Source: Naganishia liquefaciens
Lineage: Eukaryota > Basidiomycota > Tremellomycetes > Filobasidiales > Filobasidiaceae
Reading direction: 5' to 3'
DNA: 64,000 nt
Assembly (NCBI GenBank): GCA_013423385.1
Contig: BLZA01000007.1
Location: forward strand, 620,001-684,000
Shown here: positions 14,246-25,615 of the stretch, piece after piece
Numbering within the stretch: the stretch's first letter is position 1
How the letters are laid out: every line of letters starts with the position of its first letter
The notes under the pieces: generated by a model
The model's database searches: none
Told to the model about the DNA's origin: nothing
Seen by the model: only the letters and a program-made list of their open reading frames with translations
Made by a program: the position numbers and the translations under genes

Positions 14246-15548
14246 TTAGAGCTTTCGAGGTGGTAATGGCGGTGGCTGAGAAACAACTGGGGAATGTTCC
14301 GTAATCTTCTGCCGTTTCTTCATCTCCCACTCCTCTCTTTGCTTCTCAACGGCAAGCACCTTGCCAAATCCGAGTACTCCCGTCTCGTCCGGCTTCAGTT
14401 TCCTCAGCTCGCCATTTGCGAAGCTATGTTGTCTCTTTTCAAGGTCGAAAGCCCACATCGCTGCGCCGATTCTATTAGAGACCGAGAATCCAAGGCCGAG
14501 AATGGGCAGAGATTCCAGTGCACTGGCTGCCATTCCGAAGGCTGGGAGAATTTAAGTTTCAGTGTTCGAAGTGTACGCGCCCGGCTTACCTCGGTAACCC
14601 CATTTTCGCTCTTCGAGCCACAGTTCCACCTCGAGTGGCGACATCCCTTTTGCGGCGAAGTACGGCTGATGCAGGTGACGCGCCGTGTATAAGCCACGCG
14701 TCGCCGATGTGAAGAGAATGTTGAAGATGGGCAGATATGGCGAAATCGGAATGAGGAGGACTGTTATGGTGGCATTGTCAATCGATGCTCGTGAGCTGCT
14801 CGCCCGGCACTTTAGAGTCTCACAATGTCTGATGGCCATCTGACTAGGCCACCACAAAATCCAGCTTAGATAGCCTTCCTGCCTTTTCCCTTTCGTGCCT
14901 CTGGGCTCGTTCAAGCCTCTGATGATGGGAGGCTGCTCCCATTCTTCGATGTAACCCTTGCTCCAGAATGACTCCGGTTTTCCTCTGGACTTGACGGTGA
15001 GGTCATATGCTCGTGAGCGAGCGACGCGTAGATTACGCTTGATAAAGTAGTTGAGGATGAATGATAGCTGTGGCAGCATGAAGAGTATGGTAGTATCTAT
15101 GTATTGAATGGGTGATCAGCAGACCGAACATATATGACGTCATTTCAAGTGTAAAGGATGGCTTCTCGTCTTGGACAGGGCACTTACACTGCACTGTGTC
15201 GATTCTTTGCAACCAGCTCAGGCCGGTCTCCAAGATTTCCGATGGTGGCTTTATGGCCCTTTTCCCGAATAGTCCGTACCCTCCCATCAGGAAATTCTGT
15301 ACGAACCATCTTTGCGTTGAATATGTCACGAGAACGAATACGGTACCGACACCTAATCCTCGGACGGTCGCATGTTTGACCTTATCCCAGACTGCTTTCC
15401 GCAGAGTATGGTCTGTGAAGAGGCGGTAGATACCCACTGAGCAGAGCGAGGTGAGTTAGCCTGCAAGGCGAAAGGCAAGAGGGCTGAGAGATGAGCCTGA
15501 CTCACCGACGACGTAATACGGCGGGAAATAAAGCAGTTCTTGCGGCAT
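14246..15548 (-). CDS. EI24-domain integral membrane protein (RRT8/LDS-like)
   Basis: Exons 15548-15506, 15436-15188, 15096-14590 and 14541-14246 sum to 1095 nt (364 aa). The start gives MPQELLYFPPYYVV. The protein has several hydrophobic segments: near GLGVGTVFVLVTYS, FMLPQLSFILNYFI, TITVLLIPISPYLPIFNILF, and SALESLPILGLGFSVSNRIGAAMWAFDLE. The last block, with its P-x-x-G-x-x-F-S-x-x-N-x-x-G-A-A-x-W-A-x-D-L-E pattern, is what I associate with the fungal EI24/RRT8 family, which includes yeast spore-wall and lipid-droplet proteins. The tail is charged and ends in a poly-proline PPPLPPRKL. Cellular site and reaction are unknown. It may sit in the ER or lipid droplets by analogy. Confidence 0.75.
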
Positions 15549-15879
15549 TATAGCAGCCTTCTGCGCAGGTACTAGACAACAGGCAATCGAACCTTTGTTG
15601 ATATGGATTCAGGAGTTGTCGAAGGCCGGCAGATAAACAGCAGGGTCAGAACAAGCCTACATAGCTACTTATTTAGCTGGTTAGGCAGGTGAATTTGGTT
15701 GTATGGGTCGGTCGCGCCAAATTGAAGGCTCTTTCCGTCGATCGCAACGAGCTCTGAAACACGCACTCAGGATCAGACCCCTGATTTGCGCCCTGGAGGA
15801 CAAGGTAGCAGCGTTCCTGCTGGAAAGCATCATTCGACCCCGTACTGTATCACGACTTCACTGACGATTGGTTGACGAA
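15549..15879. other. Shared upstream region of the EI24-type gene and prefoldin 4
   Basis: This 331-bp gap lies between two divergent start codons. No coding frame or RNA gene is evident. It probably carries both promoters. Confidence 0.5.
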
Positions 15880-16632
15880 ATGAGCCTCGTAAGTTCTGCT
15901 GCGCTCCGCACCCGTCGCTCAGGTGGATGAAATCGCATTACGCCTTGCAGTTGCGTAAAGAAGAACAGGAAGCCGACGGCATCGAGGTCACCTGGGGTAA
16001 AGCACGAAACCTCCGTATATGAGCTGACGAACTGACGGGATTCTCGTTGCGTTGCTTGACACAGAGGATCAGCAGCATATCAATACATTCTCGAAATACA
16101 ATGCGAGACTGGGAGATCTACAGGATGAGCTCAAAACAAGACAGGTAAGCTATTTCTCTGTCCCAAATGCCATGACCGCACACCGACAGCTTTTCCAACC
16201 GCAATGCAGCAAGATAAGGAATACTATGATGACTTGGAGATGGAGCTAGAGCTTGCCGACGAAGACGATCAGGTACTGTAAGTCTTAGATCTGTATCACC
16301 GTTGCGTGCGAATATCCAATTTGCGGGTTGGTTCGACACTTTTGAAACAGATATAAACAGGGGGACGCATTCTTCCACTTGAAATCAAAGGCAGCACTCA
16401 AGACCCTCAAGACTGACCGCAAAGCAATTGAGCGGGACATCCAGAGTTTGAAGAGGAGAGTAGAGGAATGCGAAACGGGAATGAAGGATTTGAAGGTTCA
16501 ACTGTTGGTAGCGTCCTGCGCCGTATGAACCAATGCATTGGGGATAATCGCTGATATAATGCCATCTTCTATCACAGAAAAGCCAAGTTCGGCAACCAGA
16601 TCAACCTGGATCTCAATCCGGAGGAGGATTAG
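15880..16632 (+). CDS. GIM3: Prefoldin subunit 4
   Basis: Prefoldin is a cytosolic six-subunit chaperone that hands nascent actin and tubulin to the CCT chaperonin. Exons 15880-15888, 15951-15996, 16065-16144, 16210-16277, 16351-16503 and 16578-16632 sum to 411 nt (136 aa). Exon 1 codes only for M-S-L. Family marks are EVTWEDQQHINTFSKYNARL, the acidic LELADEDDQ, YKQGDAFFHL and the end KAKFGNQINLDLNPEED. Two coiled-coil helices flank a short beta turn, as in beta-class prefoldins. The fifth intron needs a weak GTTGGT donor to keep the frame. HEM12 ends 294 bp downstream on the other strand. Confidence 0.95.
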
Positions 16633-16926
16633 AGAGACCCGGTGCCATCTGTATTTCTGTAATCTCTGAGAATGACCAAACCGTTATTGGCGCATGTACA
16701 CATTGTTTCAAGCAACTGATTTGGGCTATCAGTTCCGGCGCGTCGACGAAACGGAGCTGAACAAATGTCAGAACCAATATATTCACATCGAGACCTCGAT
16801 TTTCACCCGTCTCTGTTGGCTTTAATTGTTACCCCATGAAGACAGATCAGGCGATTCGTTTCAGACATTGTGCCTCAGTAGCGACAAATTTTTTTTCTCA
16901 TTTGTCGACTCTATACATCTAGTAGT

Positions 16927-18255
16927 CTAGAGCTTCTCGCTAAGGATCTGATCTTCGATCTTCTTCACATTCCTCCTGGAGTACTTGTGAACACTTTCCA
17001 AGAAGCATCGGAAAGCGTCCACTTGGACCTGAGGGGTTACACCATGGCCCAAGTTCGCAATCCAGCCACCTCCACCTTCCAGGAACCCGGCGCACATTTT
17101 CTTCACTTCAGCATCAATGGCCTCCTGACCTCCGTACAGGAGCATAGGATCCGCATTGCCCTGCAACGCAACCTTGTGGCCAACAAGCTGTCGTGCTTGA
17201 CGGCCAGTGATGCTGCTGTCGAGGCCGAGCACGTCGTAGCCGGATTCGGCTGCGAGAACGTCGAGCGAAGTGTTGGCCCCCTTGGCGAACAGAGTCATAG
17301 GTACGACGGGTTGACCCAGCGCAGTGAGCTTGGCGCGGACCTGTTTGGCGATGTATTGACAAGGGGGAAGAGCCATCTCCTGATATAGCACCGGTGGCAA
17401 TTCGCTAGCCCAAGAGTCGAAGACTTGCAACATCTATAAATGTGGCAGAAGTAAGTTGGGAAACTGACCTGTTTGGATTTCGCATACTCACCTGAGCTCC
17501 TGCAAGAACCTGTCCGACCAAGAGATCCACGCAGACATCCGCGATCTTGGACAGCAGGGTTCTACTAGCCTCCGGCCACCTATAGAGCCATTCCTTGGCC
17601 TTTTGATAAGTCTTGCTGCCCCCTCCCTCAACCATATAAGCCATCAGAGTCCAGGGCGCACCGCAGAAGCCGATGAGCGGAACCTCGCCGTTGAGCTTGT
17701 GCCTTGTGAGATTGACGGCTTCGAAGACGTATCCCAACTTTTCGTTGACGTTGACGCTTTCAGGTAATCGCGCCAGGTCTTCTGGTGTCCGGATGGGGTT
17801 AGGCAGAGACGGTGCTGGGTTCATCTCGATCGTCAGACCCATGGCTTCGGGAACGACCAAAATATCGCAGAAAATGATGGCTGCATCGAGAAGACCCTTG
17901 AATCGACGAATGGGTTGCAGAGTGAGCTCGCAGGCGATCTCAGGGGTCTTGCAGCATTCAAAGAAGCTGTGGTTCTTTCGGACTTCCAGAAATTCTGGGG
18001 GAATCAGGTTTGGGTCAGTTTCTGTCAATGTATTGGCGAGTCCGCCTCACCAGGAAGGTATCGGCCAGCTTGCCTCATGACCCAAACCGGCGCCCGCTCT
18101 GTCTCTTCACCTGGTGCATGACAGAACGACAGTACCAGTCAGCTCATGCATGCGAATGCAGACTGATCAATCTTACCCATAGCGGCCCGAAGAATCAGGT
18201 CATTCTTGACGACCGGAAAGTTTTCGGTATCGACGCGGAGACCCTGGAAAGACAT
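16927..18255 (-). CDS. HEM12: Uroporphyrinogen decarboxylase
   Basis: This enzyme removes four carboxyl groups from uroporphyrinogen III to give coproporphyrinogen III, the fifth step of heme synthesis, in the cytosol. Exons 18255-18177, 18110-18051, 17994-17492 and 17433-16927 sum to 1149 nt (382 aa), a little longer than yeast Hem12. Visible marks are [24 protein letters not shown], the substrate-binding [20 protein letters not shown] with the catalytic Asp, [16 protein letters not shown], and LGHGVTPQV with the conserved His. The short N-terminal extension ([12 protein letters not shown]) explains the extra length. A 2.4-kb gene-free stretch lies upstream. Confidence 0.97.
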
Positions 18256-18576
18256 TTTTTTTCTGGTTTCGCGATACTGAGAGGCGGCCCAAGCGGTCGT
18301 AACGGCAGTAGTGATGATAAGTACTGTTAGCGACCCGACAATGAGCATGAGCGGAGGTCAGCGGTCGTCGAGTGGAAGGGGGGGGCAGCATAGTTAATTA
18401 CCTTTCAGGCAGACGGCATCAACGAGCAGCGGCGATCGAAAGCTTGATACGGAGAGTTGTTTCCGCAGCTGACACATCGCTCAGACACGCCAGGACCATC
18501 GAAAAGCCTAAGAAACGTGTGATGCCCAAATTCGGAAAACTGGCCCTTGCGGAGTGGTAGGTTTTATGATTTTTCT

Positions 18577-18591
18577 CGGAATTCCGGGCCC
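18577..18591 (+). repeat. GC-rich 15-mer, copy 1
   Basis: The sequence cggaattccgggccc recurs at 19266-19280 with one mismatch in direct orientation. It is followed at 18595 by agggcccgaaa, which occurs inverted at 19271-19281. Both copies sit near a run resembling ttttcgga. Confidence 0.6.
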
Positions 18592-19161
18592 GCCAGGGCC
18601 CGAAAAAAATGGGGGTATCAGGCGGATTTTCGGAATTTGGCCAGCCATTGGGGGGGGCTCTTCTCACCAGTTCAGGGGCCGGTGGCGGTAGCACATGTTC
18701 CATCATGTCCCTGATGCATTCCAGCCATTGATGGAATTGATGAATCAAATGCAGGTCGTTCTACCATGTTCTTCTCACCTCCATCAACCGAGAATCTTTC
18801 CAACTGTTTGATTGTTGTCAGCTTTGTTGTCCAGCAATTGTCTAGCTTGTTGTCTACTCAAGTCGCTCACGTGCCCGCTGCAAGGCTTGTGGCATCAGTT
18901 GTGGCATGAGAGATGGATCAGAGGATAGTATTGATGTCAAAGTAGCCTCCTATGAATCTATTCAAATATCATCTGCTGGTTGACCTGTCTCCTTCCTACC
19001 GCGGATCGCTCAGAGGTGTCAGCTATACTGCCTATAAACCTTCATCAATCTTCACAGGCACCACGCCTCCTCTCTCGCCAAGATGCAGTCCCAACATCCT
19101 GGTCTGTCTACCTAGAGGTCAAGAGGTCATCAATGTCCCCATCGCTGATCTCCAAAAGGAA

Positions 19162-19182
19162 GCGCGGCGCGAAGCGCCGCGC
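19162..19182. repeat. Perfect 9-bp GC hairpin with 3-nt loop
   Basis: The arms gcgcggcgc and gcgccgcgc are exact reverse complements around the loop gaa. The stem is all G-C. It lies inside the gene-free stretch, 61 bp left of a 16-nt palindrome. Confidence 0.8.
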
Positions 19183-19242
19183 CGGCGGCCGAAACACCCC
19201 CTGGTCGGCGGCCGAGGTCATGTGACGTTTTTCGGAAAAAAG

Positions 19243-19258
19243 GACCCCATATGGGGTC
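19243..19258. repeat. 16-nt perfect palindrome
   Basis: The sequence gaccccatatggggtc equals its own reverse complement. It sits in the second GC-rich segment and could be a binding site for a dimeric protein or part of a decayed element end. Confidence 0.8.
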
Positions 19259-19265
19259 TCAAAAC

Positions 19266-19280
19266 CGGAATTTCGGGCCC
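19266..19280 (+). repeat. GC-rich 15-mer, copy 2
   Basis: The sequence cggaatttcgggccc differs from copy 1 by one base. The two copies bracket about 670 bp of otherwise featureless DNA. No target-site duplication could be recognised. Confidence 0.6.
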
Positions 19281-20679
19281 TTGTCAGGATGAGACATCTC
19301 TTAGACTTTTCGATGGTCCTGACACGCCCCTTCTATGTGAGGCCACTGACCGATAAATACAAGCTTCAGAGCTCCGACAAGTAGCATCCCAAGAGACAGC
19401 CTCCCTACCAGCGTTGTGGGAATTGACAGACGGGATCGCCGTTGCACCCCTCTGGAAACTCCTTCCCATATCACACACTGCAGACCTATCGAATTGATAC
19501 AAATGGATGGGTTTCACCTAATGACTTGTACTCGGCATCGCCATGTCAGGAAGCGCCCCGCTGATGAGCGAAACCAAAGATGGGTGCCGGCAACTCATGC
19601 CACACTTTACATTCAGCCTATACAAGGGTCAGCTCATCCAAGCCAGGCTTTCGGCTCTCGCTGAGAAGTATGCGGTATCCTACCTGCATTCGTCGGTACC
19701 TATCGATCAGGGCTCGCAGAGAAAGCGGCTATCTGCGGGTAGATGAAGTCAAAAGAGTTCAATCACAGTAAATGCCCTTCATAATCCAATACAAGTGAAA
19801 TGTGTTCTCTGCCGAATACATCCATTCGATCCTCCAGCCTGACATCGCACCGTTTTCGAAATCTCTCCATCTAATTCCAAGTCCAATCTTACATGATCCC
19901 GATGCCGGATCCCCCTTAAACTTCTATGCCTTTCCAGTTGGTTTCCCCTCTTTTCGATACTCGGATCCGCTCATCTCCGGCACCCTTCAAACCTCTTCGT
20001 GCAGACATCTTCTGGCCACAGTAAATCGTTGTTCGCCTGCCATACGATCTGCTGTCATCGAAGATGGCGGGCTTGAGCATGCCTGTGAAACCGATCCTGC
20101 AGCCATATTCGATACTTAATAGTCCGATAGCACTAATGATATCAATTAGCTATCCGGAGTATTGTACGGACACCGGAACTGATATATGAAAACAATCGCC
20201 TCTCAAACCTACCGGATTAGTGGTCGATGGTACCCGGGGCAGACACGGTGCCTGAAGGGAAAAAAATGGAGACCGCAGGTCGGGGTCTCGGGTGACGGAC
20301 ATGGTGTCTTCTTCCGCAAGTACATGAAGCGGAGGGCCAAGGCATACATCTGTTGCAGCGATAGTAGCTAGCTCGGACAAGGGCGCCTAGCGCCATCCGA
20401 CAGATTCGATTGTCCTCATGATGAATGGCTCATTATATACTTAGTTACCTGTCATATAGCTCGGTTAAGCTCGGTCGAGGAGAAGATTACTGGTACAATT
20501 CGGTATGGGATACAACATTGAGGACTGATTTCACCGATAGAGCAGCGGATGGAGAGGAGACTGCCTTCCTCCCTCGGTGGAAAAGGCGTCCGGACACATG
20601 CGTCTGGCGATGACATTGTTGATGAGATGCGGTGTCGTATCGAAATGGAACAGTCGGCTGTGCGCGTATCGAAGACTGC

Positions 20680-21684
20680 TCACATGGCCATCTCGGCTTG
20701 CAACTGTCGGAGTTGCGCCTCCTCGTCGTCTTCCTCCTCGATTTGCTTTGCCTCTGCAAGAAATAAGAGATAGAGGAATCAATAGATAATTCGCGATGTA
20801 AAACGAAAACAGCACTCACGCTCTTTGCGCTCCGCATGCGTAGACGGTGACAGGGCGTGTACAGGAGCCCGCTCGGCACCCATCAGTCGATCGTTCAGCT
20901 GCTCCTGTTCCAGTTCTTCCAGCTCGTTCTTGAGCTCCTCCTAAATCGTCAGAAACGTCCAGGTCAATTCCGTTTTTTTTTTTTTTTAGGGAGGAGATAC
21001 GCACATCGTCAACGTCGATGCCCATATTCACGGGATTCGAAATCGCGTCAGAAATCTCATTGCTGATGTCCATCTGCTCTCGGATTTGATCCATTGTGGC
21101 GTCAACCTTGTTGATATTCCTGGTTGTTGAGGAAGAACGAAACGTCAGTTTTGTTCTGCAAGTTCAGCGAGAGCCGGCGTACATGTTGCCGTGAATCCCC
21201 TTCAGAGCCTCAGCACCCTTCTTCATTGCGATCATTGTTTCTGCGTTGAGGTTGGCTGTTTCAATGGCATTAACCTGAGCGCAAGGGCGAATCAGCGCGC
21301 GGAAATGGCGATAATTGATTTGGTGAACAACATACCTGAGCTTCTAAAGTAAGCCTCGTTCCAGCTATTCTGTTCAATTCTCCTTCGAAAGCCTGCTTCT
21401 GACGCAAAGCTGCCATGGCAACTATTCGCGGGATACATAACGATCAGCTATAGGACCCAAGCGCAAGGTGCAACATGCTCGATTGAGATATTCGGCGAAA
21501 ACTCACGTTTCTTGTTTGCCGTCGCATTCGCCTTTGCCTTCTTCAGCTCCTCGTCAATCTTCTTCTGCAAGAACTCTTCTCTCTTGTCCAACGTGAGCAG
21601 CTGTTGTCTAAGACTGACAATAGAGTCACGTGCGGATTGACGGTTGTCTTTTCGACCAGTAAAGTATGACATCCATCCGGACAT
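20680..21684 (-). CDS. SNF7: ESCRT-III subunit Snf7/Vps32 (CHMP4)
   Basis: Snf7 polymerises on endosomal membranes and, with Vps24, Vps2 and the ATPase Vps4, cuts membrane necks during multivesicular body formation. In fungi it also takes part in Rim101 pH signalling. Exons 21684-21507, 21421-21336, 21274-21183, 21119-21005, 20940-20820 and 20753-20680 sum to 666 nt (221 aa). The start MSGWMSYFTGRKD matches the membrane-inserting amphipathic N-terminus. Then follow the basic helices ELKKAKANATANKK, ALRQKQAFEGELNRI, and the acidic C-terminal half with EELKNELEELEQEQL. The tail QLRQLQAEMAM is the family MIM-type end. One intron (21004-20941) contains a run of over ten T on the plus strand. Confidence 0.96.
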
Positions 21685-22243
21685 GGTGAGGATATAGATG
21701 TGAATAGATCTTGAGAACGCTGTTGCGCGGAGATGGAGGAAGCGACCTGACGGTTACTTCGTACCGGATTGAAATCGATCGAGAACGAGGCGGCGCAGGT
21801 GCGAATGACGGGTCGATAGGCGTGATTACTATCAAAGGCTTTTGCAAATCGCGCAACGAAGAATTATCGACGAGTCGACGAGACCCCGAAGAGCGTGACT
21901 GGCGAATGGAAGGAATATGGATGATGGCGATCAGGTAAGATTAGATAGCGAGACGGATGATGTTGTCATTCCTCTCTGGCTCTGTGCCAACTGACTGCTG
22001 CCGCGCCACAGCTCGACGCTCATGCGCTTAGCTCATTTCCGGAATCGGCGGCCGAGCGAGATCGATTCGCTGCTCAAGGGATGACGAATCTGCCCGTTTG
22101 GCATGGTCTCAACAGCTGTAATGACCGCTTCGATGTCGTGTACGATTCTCGTCGCCATGCAAACCAGCACGGAGGTGCATCGCACGCCGTGACATCGCGA
22201 ATACGACATCAGGCGATACAATCCGTAGTAACATTGTAGAGCG
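21685..22243. other. Shared upstream region of SNF7 and ALG13
   Basis: This 559-bp gap lies between divergent start codons. No convincing frame or RNA gene is seen. It probably carries both promoters. Confidence 0.5.
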
Positions 22244-22907
22244 ATGCCGACAGCACTCGTAACCGTCGGGTCTACCCTTTTCGAAGACCTCATCAGCGTC
22301 TTCGAGCCAGGAGGAGCTCTATTCAAAGCGCTGGAAGACGCCCATTTCGACAAGGTCATAGTGCAATACGGCAAGGGGACTCCTCCGAGGCGCGCCACTG
22401 GAAGCAATTTGAAAGTCGAAGCATTCTCCTTTAATGATAATATCGACAAGCTCATCGCGGAGAGTGGTCTCGTCATCAGCCATGCAGGTGTGTGACCTTG
22501 CCTTATTTCTGCATGGAGCGCTGAGCCGAAACATCTGCCGACGACAGGCTCTGGATCAATATTGACTGCCTTGCGCGCCGGTCGCAAGCTAATCGTCGTG
22601 CCCAACACTTCGCTTATGGATAATCATCAAGCAGAGCTCGCCCTCGCGCTGGAAAAGGGCAGATACCTCTATGTATCAACGCCAGAGTATGTTCAAGCCT
22701 CGGATGCGGTTCGCTCATAGGCTGTGGTTGTCTTCTAACACGCTGTCGGTTCTCATCAGAACCTTAGCGATCACCGTCAAGAAGGTTACATCGAGTCCGT
22801 CGGACAGCAGCGAGAGCCTTGTACCCCTCGAGCCTTTCCCCGACTTTCAGCCTCAGCGCTTCCGCAACATAGTGGACGCACACATGGGATTTGCCAATTC
22901 TTCTTGA
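22244..22907 (+). CDS. ALG13: UDP-GlcNAc transferase catalytic subunit
   Basis: Alg13 is a small cytosolic protein that docks on membrane-bound Alg14 at the ER and adds the second N-acetylglucosamine to the dolichol-linked oligosaccharide for N-glycosylation. Exons 22244-22487, 22548-22686 and 22760-22907 sum to 531 nt (176 aa). Family marks are the start [12 protein letters not shown], then [21 protein letters not shown], the UDP-sugar site [17 protein letters not shown], and [18 protein letters not shown]. The end [15 protein letters not shown] is also typical. It stands head-to-head with SNF7. Confidence 0.95.
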
Positions 22908-23678
22908 TGACGACCTACTAGTGGTTCGAGCCAGGGAAATCGCTGTCGGCCCCCTTGTCGACGTATCCTCTAGAGACGGACGCCTTGGTCTTTGCTACAG
23001 ATAAGGAGTTACCGATCTTTGTTGAAGCTCAAGCAGTAAGAAGCCAATGAAGCAGATACTCGGCTGAGAACGTTCATAGTATTCTCCGCAACTAGTGCAG
23101 AGATCAGGCAATATGGTATTGGTAGTACATTTATGTCCACGGCGTGAAGATTCGCAACGTGAGATGGCGTGTGTCGCCAGCTGTATGAAGGATATTGTCA
23201 CTCGAATCACTATGCGTACAAGAACGCTTGCACAACTGATTCGTGATCTCATTTGGTGATTTGACAGACTTGGTGGTAGATGGACTGATGACAGAGCGGA
23301 ATGGCTGATTCAAACTGCGCACCGCGGAAAACTCCTCCGGCCTCGAGAGATCGTCACAGCTATTGACACTCCGACTTTGATGTGCGTGATTTGTAATATG
23401 CGGATACAAATCCGGCAATGAATAATGAATGGCGCCGAAACTCGGCCTGCGCCGGTGCGTGCGAGCAGTAAATTCGACTATCGCTCGAGTGGACGTTGCT
23501 TTGGCATCTTGCGGCAAAAGCTGAATGAGTAATCCATCATCGTCATCTGAGCTCGAGTCAGATAATCAGCCAAGTAACAATCACACCCTTCGCCTTAGGG
23601 AACATATACGATAGTTCACCGCATCACCAGCACCAACACTCTGATCATCGCCACCGTCAGCGAAATCATCCTACCAAC
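22908..23678. other. Intergenic region, 0.77 kb
   Basis: This gap holds the ALG13 3' end and the promoter of the DsbA-like gene. A GGTTCGAGCC text near 22922 resembles a tRNA B box, but no A box or acceptor stem matches it. No coding frame is convincing. Confidence 0.45.
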
Positions 23679-24699
23679 ATGTCCAACGGAACCAACACCG
23701 ATCGCGAGTCGACGACCCCGACCCCCCAACGCTCCCTCTCGGTTGACAATGGAAAGGCAACAGAGCAGCCAGCACGGCGCAAGATCAAGGTTGAGATCAC
23801 CTCGGACGCCATATGTAAGTTGCGCCTTTCCCAGCTCTCTGCATCTCGCCTGATGGAGTCCTCTCCCCCTTTCAGGTCCTTTCTGTATCCTCGGCTTGCG
23901 ATACCTACAGCAAGCCATTGCCACCGCGCAATCATCAGAGGCATCATCGCCTCTCGCCCATCTTGACTTTGAACTCGAATTCAAACCTTTCCTGCTTGAT
24001 CCGACACTGACGAGAGAACCGATCGACAAGCGGGAAAAGTATGAAGCCAGGTTCGGAAAGGAAAGGTTTGCACAGATGGAGGCAATGATGCAGAAGAGAG
24101 CAAAGAGCTGTGGATTGAATTTGTAAGCACCCTGCGTACATCGATCCGACTTGAGGAAGCTCATCTCGCCAATTAGGGTGTACGATGGTCCAGTATCATC
24201 TACGCATGACTACCACCGAGTCCTCCATGCCGCATGGGCAAAAGGTGGACAAGATCTCCAGCTTCCTCTCGCGGAACGCCTGTTCTCTGGCTACTTTGAA
24301 CATCAGCAGGACCCAGGATCACGCACATGGCTTGCCAAAGAAGCCGTCGCTGCGGGCGTCTTCTCCTCTGTTGAGGAAGCGAACGAATTCTTCAAGTCGG
24401 ATACGTACGATGCCGAGGTCAAGCAAGGCTACCTCACTGCGCGAAAGATGGGCATCAACGGCGTGCCTTTCTTCGTATTTGAGGGCAAATGGGCAGTCAG
24501 TGGTGCTCAACCGCCGGAGGCGTTCTTGGACATCTTTAACGAGCTGGTGAAGTGTGGATGCGGACGCACAAATGGGGAGGGGCCGCCTGCGCGGAACGAG
24601 GTCGATTCACATGCTACAGCCCAATCGACGCAAAACAGCAAGGACGTATGCACAGAGGATGGCGATTGCGGGAGCCAGGACGCCATGGTGTGTGGATGA
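23679..24699 (+). CDS. DsbA/FrnE-like thioredoxin-fold protein with a Cys-rich tail
   Basis: Exons 23679-23814, 23876-24122 and 24177-24699 sum to 906 nt (301 aa). The DSBA domain starts after a 40-residue disordered head with KIKVEITSDAICPFC. The CPFC active site is spanned by the first intron, and the cis-proline loop GVPFFVF comes late. Features of the polyketide-associated FrnE subgroup are KPFLLDP, HRVLHAAWAKG, LFSGYFEHQQDP and GSRTWLAKEA-type helices. The likely job is a thiol oxidoreductase or isomerase. No signal peptide is visible, so it is probably cytosolic or mitochondrial. The last 55 residues are an unusual extension with six Cys (KCGCG, VCTEDGDCG, VCG), which might bind metal. 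That role is inference. Confidence 0.85.
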
Positions 24700-25615
24700 C
24701 GGTTGTGCGGAAATGGTATCGACGTTGCGACGCAACATCTTCTCGATTTTTAATTCTCGCGGCGCAAACAAGATCATTGCCCACTTTAGAATGTTTGTAA
24801 GAGAGGAACTGTAGACTATCGGATTCTGTGATCACGAGGCTGTGTCTGTACTGCTCACATTCGTGCGTGTCAAACAAGGTGGATTCTCCTACTTTGCGCC
24901 GAACCACCTGGTCACACTCGCGCTGGCAGGAGAATGTGGGCTGCATATAGACTTCTTATTTTATCAGCCTATGATGTTGAGCAATGTCTGCTCCCAGGAC
25001 ACCGGACTAGACGTCGGCGTGTTGGGCTGACCTTTGTCGGTTGAATGCATGATGACCGGTCTAACGATTGATAGCCATGTGATCGACACTTCTGAAGTCA
25101 GAAGTCGGCAAGACGCAAAGTTGCCGATGATACAGAACATTGTCGCAAATGTCATCCGGTCGATACTCCGACGGATATGACGACGCTTAGTTACAGATTT
25201 CGCTGTCTTCGTTCGGTGTCTGGACCTTCCGTTGCGGGATGCCTTTGTCCGAAGTGACGATGAGGCCGACGCGAACAAGACATTGCCATCCTTGGTAAAG
25301 CCATGACGGAAAAATGTTTCACATATTGCAACAGGCATTGCTGATTTGGATTGCAGAATGCTTGACAATGATGATGTCGCGATACAATATGCTGGAGTAC
25401 ACGCTGAGGCGTTCTGTTACAAATGTAGTGATTCAATCCGACGTAATCGTCGAGTCGAGATAGTATGGGTAGCTGGCGCAGTTGGCGTGAATTGGAAGAT
25501 TCGGATCAACGCCATCATTGATTTCGCCTGTGCTAATGACCCATAAAAGGGCGAGAAAAATTGTCAACAGAACAGCAAGTATCATTCTTAAGAATCGACT
25601 CACGAATGATCATGC
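24700..25615. other. Intergenic region, 0.9 kb
   Basis: No family-like frame was found on either strand. The DsbA-like gene ends at its left side and a possible small minus-strand gene at its right. A hydrophobic frame near 25470-25560 on minus could be a hidden exon, but its neighbours do not join cleanly. Confidence 0.4.

Larger units (their letters stand above)
18256..20679. other. Gene-free 2.4-kb stretch with GC-rich repeats
   Basis: This is the longest empty stretch of the window, between the HEM12 start and the SNF7 end. It holds the HEM12 promoter. Open frames are short and low in quality. Inside are two related GC-rich segments (18570-18645 and 19221-19288), a strong GC hairpin and a 16-nt palindrome. 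A short frame near 19130 reads RKRGAKRRAGGRNTPWSAAE and recalls a nuclear signal plus the start of a Myb/SANT repeat, but no continuation could be found. The origin may be a decayed small element or a lost gene. Confidence 0.4.

Noticed and set aside
22915-22945. tRNA B-box-like text GGTTCGAGCC
   Set aside because: No A box at the right distance and no pairing acceptor stem.
25400-25580. Hydrophobic minus frame (RMILAVLLTIFLALLWVIS) as a second exon of the small gene
   Set aside because: The pyrimidine-rich tract looks more like an intron end, and I could not join it to the 96-aa frame with good splice sites in phase.
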